Under the pieces are notes generated by a model. The model ran no database searches and was not told the origin of the DNA. It saw only the letters and a list, made by a program, of their open reading frames with translations. The position numbers and the translations under genes were made by a program. This document shows positions 61,291 through 64,000 of a stretch of 64,000 nucleotides of DNA, piece by piece. This DNA is from Latrodectus hesperus (Eukaryota; Arthropoda; Arachnida; Araneae; Theridiidae): contig CM075858.1 of the NCBI GenBank assembly GCA_037975125.1, positions 64,113,640 to 64,177,639 of the forward strand, written 5' to 3'. Each line of letters opens with the position of its first letter. The stretch's first letter is position 1.

Positions 61291-63257
61291 GATTAACCTT
61301 TCCTTCGCGTTTATAAACACAATGAAATTTCACCCATAATTTTTTCACTGTATTTTCTCTTCTCGTAGATAGAATCATTTGATCAGTTAAAGGTAACATG
61401 AGTAATACTCTATCTTTCTTTCATTTAACGACTTCTGTTCGTTCATTAACATTGGGCTCTTAAGCACCCTTTCTAAATTTTAAAAATTTAAACTTTCTTT
61501 AATTTTGCTGGCAAAATAGCTCCCCCCAAATTGGAAAGTTCTCCCATCAAATGTAGATATCCCATATAAATCCCCGTGCGACGAAAGCGTTGCTTACGGA
61601 TAAAAATGATTCCGTCAAGCAATAAATTAATTCAAAATGCTGCATAATTCACAAACCAACTAAAACAATAGAATATGTTATAGGCTTTTGATCCATAAGC
61701 AATGGTTATAAAAATAAGGAGCTAAAACCGCAAGTAAAAAATTACTGACGTCTTAGAAGACTCCAAAATTACAATGAAAGAAATGATACACAATTCACGC
61801 AGCTCAACAATGGTATAAATAAATAGATTTATGTGTATTTTTTACGATTATACTATATTAAATAATGCAAAAAAATAAATATGTTTTATTAATTAGTTGC
61901 TATATAAACTGAATTTAGGGGCATTTTCATTGACCAAAATCCTTAACTATTTACAATATCTAGAGAAAGGTAGGTATATTGTAAATAAAGGATTGCTGCT
62001 CAACAGCAATAGTTCTACAATCCATCAACATTCAACAACAAATGTTCTTGAATGTTATACATTGTGTATAATATTAAAATAAATAAGCCGATTATCAAAT
62101 GATGTAAATATTTTTTTGCTCTTGTGCAGTAATGAAAAAAGAGTACAGTTCGATAGTTAAAAAAATTGTTTCAAACAGTTAATTGATATTTCACGAAGTC
62201 TATTAGTTAACAATGTCCATCCTTTGATAGTTCATAATACAAATGAGTAATTAATGAATTCTGGGGATATTTTTAGAGTGTTGAATTTACATATTTAAAA
62301 TATTTGACTGGTTTCAGGACTGAAAACCTTGTTGGGTTCTATGTATTACATTTGCAGCCAGAATGAATTGAGTCACAATCATTAAAGTCGAAGATATATA
62401 TGATATTGAAATAAATAAAATAATTATCAAGTTATTGGAAGCAAATGTTTTTTTTATTAATGAATCATTGTAAAAAAAATTATTCTTCAATAGCAGCTAA
62501 AACTCTTTGAAGCAACCTTCTAATGAAAAATGTTTATCTATGTTAGTTCATTATACAAGATAAACAATTGCTGATGGAACTCTGAGTTATTTCGTTAAAG
62601 TTGAAATCATCAATTTATCTTATTCAGCTGGAATTAAGTTTGAAAAGACGGTCAAAATAAACTCGAAGACATACCTATCTCCTAGATAATGTTGCAGTAA
62701 CTGAAAAGTATACAGTAGAGCATTATCCTGCTGGAAGACTAATCTCAGTTTCTACAGTTTCATGGACAGCAATTCTAATAACGAAGTATAGGAAATGTAT
62801 TAACGAATTGGAAGAATATCGTAGCTCAACTGAAGATGTTCGGTTATCTGGTGACTATAAAATTTGTAAATTTTGCATGAGATATAATAAATGACACTGT
62901 TGCTCTCAGATACGAATTTCTCTTATTCTTTCATCACTCCATACTTATACAATAGACATTAGCTGTTCTGTTGTTTATCAGTTAAAAATCTATTGCCTAT
63001 TGGTGAATGTGTGATCGAATTTGCTAACTTCTATTTCAAAGAGTGAGATTCAACTAACAGACAACCGTGACCTCAATATATGACATTTTACTGTATTTCT
63101 CGATTACGATTTTGTTATATTTTAATAAAAAAACCATAGATGCTCATTGATATTGTATTTCTGATTGTGTCCTAAGAATTGATTTTGATGTTCTTTTGAA
63201 TTCCTCTTAAGTCAACTCTCAATAGATCATTGCGTTAGAGCAATATTTATAAGTTAT
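61291..63257. other. AT-rich DNA, nothing recognised
   Basis: No gene or transposon protein found. The stretch 61500-61650 is less AT-rich (CCCCGTGCGACGAAAGCG), and 62600-62930 has moderately complex sequence without an open frame. Confidence 0.5.
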
Positions 63258-63269
63258 ACTTTTACTATG

Positions 63270-63652
63270 AGCCGTGGTAGCCTAGTGGTTAGGGTATCGG
63301 CCTTCCATCCGGAAGGGTGGGGTTCGATTCCTAATGCCGCCAAAGACCCAACGATTACACGTGATATACGTGCTCGTTAAATCTGTAGAATTGAAAGTCC
63401 TGTTGTCTGCTCGTTGAGCAATTACCATGGGTGCAATGGTTTGGAGAAATTTACTCCCTATTCAGATCAATGCCAAAATTTCAAGGAGTAGATCCTCTGG
63501 TGCTGCCATCTATCGGAGGATTTGAAGAGTAAAAGTCGTACTTTCTCTGAGCAATTGTGCTCTGATTAAACGAAAGACGCTCCCAATTCACTTAAATTCG
63601 CATAGCCAAAGCACAGCGAGCTTGGCTTGTCCAAGTGTCATTAGTAACAACA
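63270..63652 (+). mobile_element. tRNA-derived SINE, family C, full-length copy
   Basis: A 383-bp plus-strand SINE with a perfect 12-bp TSD, ACTTTTACTATG, at 63258-63269 and 63653-63664. It has consensus-perfect pol III boxes: A box TAGCCTAGTGG (63278-63288) and B box GGTTCGATTCC (63321-63331), plus an anticodon-arm-like CCTTCCATCCGGAAGG hairpin between them. The body includes CTGCCATCTATCGGAGG and ends GGCTTGTCCAAGTGTCATTAG followed by AACAACAAC. It is the reference for the rearranged copy at 6.6 kb and the truncated copy at 50.8 kb. Intact boxes mean its own promoter could still be read by RNA polymerase III. Confidence 0.94.
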
Positions 63653-63664
63653 ACTTTTACTATG

Positions 63665-64000
63665 TTCTATTTAAACATGTAATTTGCGAGCAATTTTTGC
63701 AGCAGAAATTAAAAAGCATGAATTCTTCAAAATGAAAAAAAAAGTTGAAATGTGAGAATTTTTTTAGCACAAAAGCAGTCTGAAAGTTTTACCGGAATGA
63801 GTACTAATATTTTTAAAAATAACAACAAAGAGAACAAAAAAATATTGAAAATATATATTTATTTTAATGCTTATTACTGTCCATGTCCAAGTGAAAGCAT
63901 ATAAATTATCAAGTTTAATATTTGACGATAATATGCACTAATGGTATGCTACGATGATTATAAAGCTAAAAAATGAGATCAGAAGGCTTTGCTTGAGAAT
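63665..64000. other. AT-rich DNA, nothing recognised
   Basis: No supported feature to the end of the window. Confidence 0.6.

Noticed and set aside
63270..63341. Real tRNA gene
   Set aside because: A and B boxes are perfect, but the sequence continues into a SINE body with a 3' tail and a TSD around the whole 383 bp. The same holds for the other tRNA-like heads in the window.

Overview
This window reads as eukaryotic, very AT-rich, non-coding DNA with no intact host protein-coding gene that I can support. The mix of tRNA-derived SINEs, an RNase H-bearing I-type LINE with a three-knuckle Gag, a decayed Ty3/gypsy pol, long TA microsatellites and diverged satellites points to an arthropod. A spider is my best guess from general family resemblance, not something the sequence proves. 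There is nothing bacterial here: no operons, ribosome binding sites, CRISPR arrays or tRNA/rRNA genes.

Layout. 0-4 kb: two GC-richer islands and a long TA tract. 4.3-7 kb: a SINE of family A with a perfect 14-bp target-site duplication (TSD), a degenerate ~192-bp tandem repeat, and a SINE of family C whose tRNA-like head is inverted. 7-19.6 kb: mostly featureless AT-rich DNA with one GC-richer island at 14.1-14.7 kb. 19.6-22.9 kb: a heavily mutated Ty3/gypsy pol on the plus strand. 24-34 kb: a family B SINE, two 5'-truncated LINE 3' ends with perfect TSDs and GAA-type tails, and three tandem repeats. 36-39 kb: two GC-richer islands and a TA tract. 41.7-51 kb: a 53-bp minisatellite, a second family A SINE, a pre-miRNA-sized hairpin, further degenerate satellites, a 39-bp minisatellite, and a truncated family C SINE. 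52-59.5 kb: a family B SINE, TA tracts, and the best-preserved mobile element, a 3.0-kb 5'-truncated LINE inside a degenerate 168-bp tandem duplication, followed by another family B SINE. 60.9-61.3 kb: a GC-richer island with an unidentified 116-codon frame. 63.3 kb: a full-length family C SINE with a perfect 12-bp TSD.

Nothing here works together as a pathway. The structure is a gene desert (or large intron) filled by retroposition and tandem duplication. The most informative signals are the exact TSDs that delimit six insertions (plus near-perfect ones on three more), rearrangements inside SINEs, several near-perfect hairpins, and a recurring tendency to carry diverged tandem units of about 155-275 bp. 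Family letters A, B and C are labels used only in this answer.
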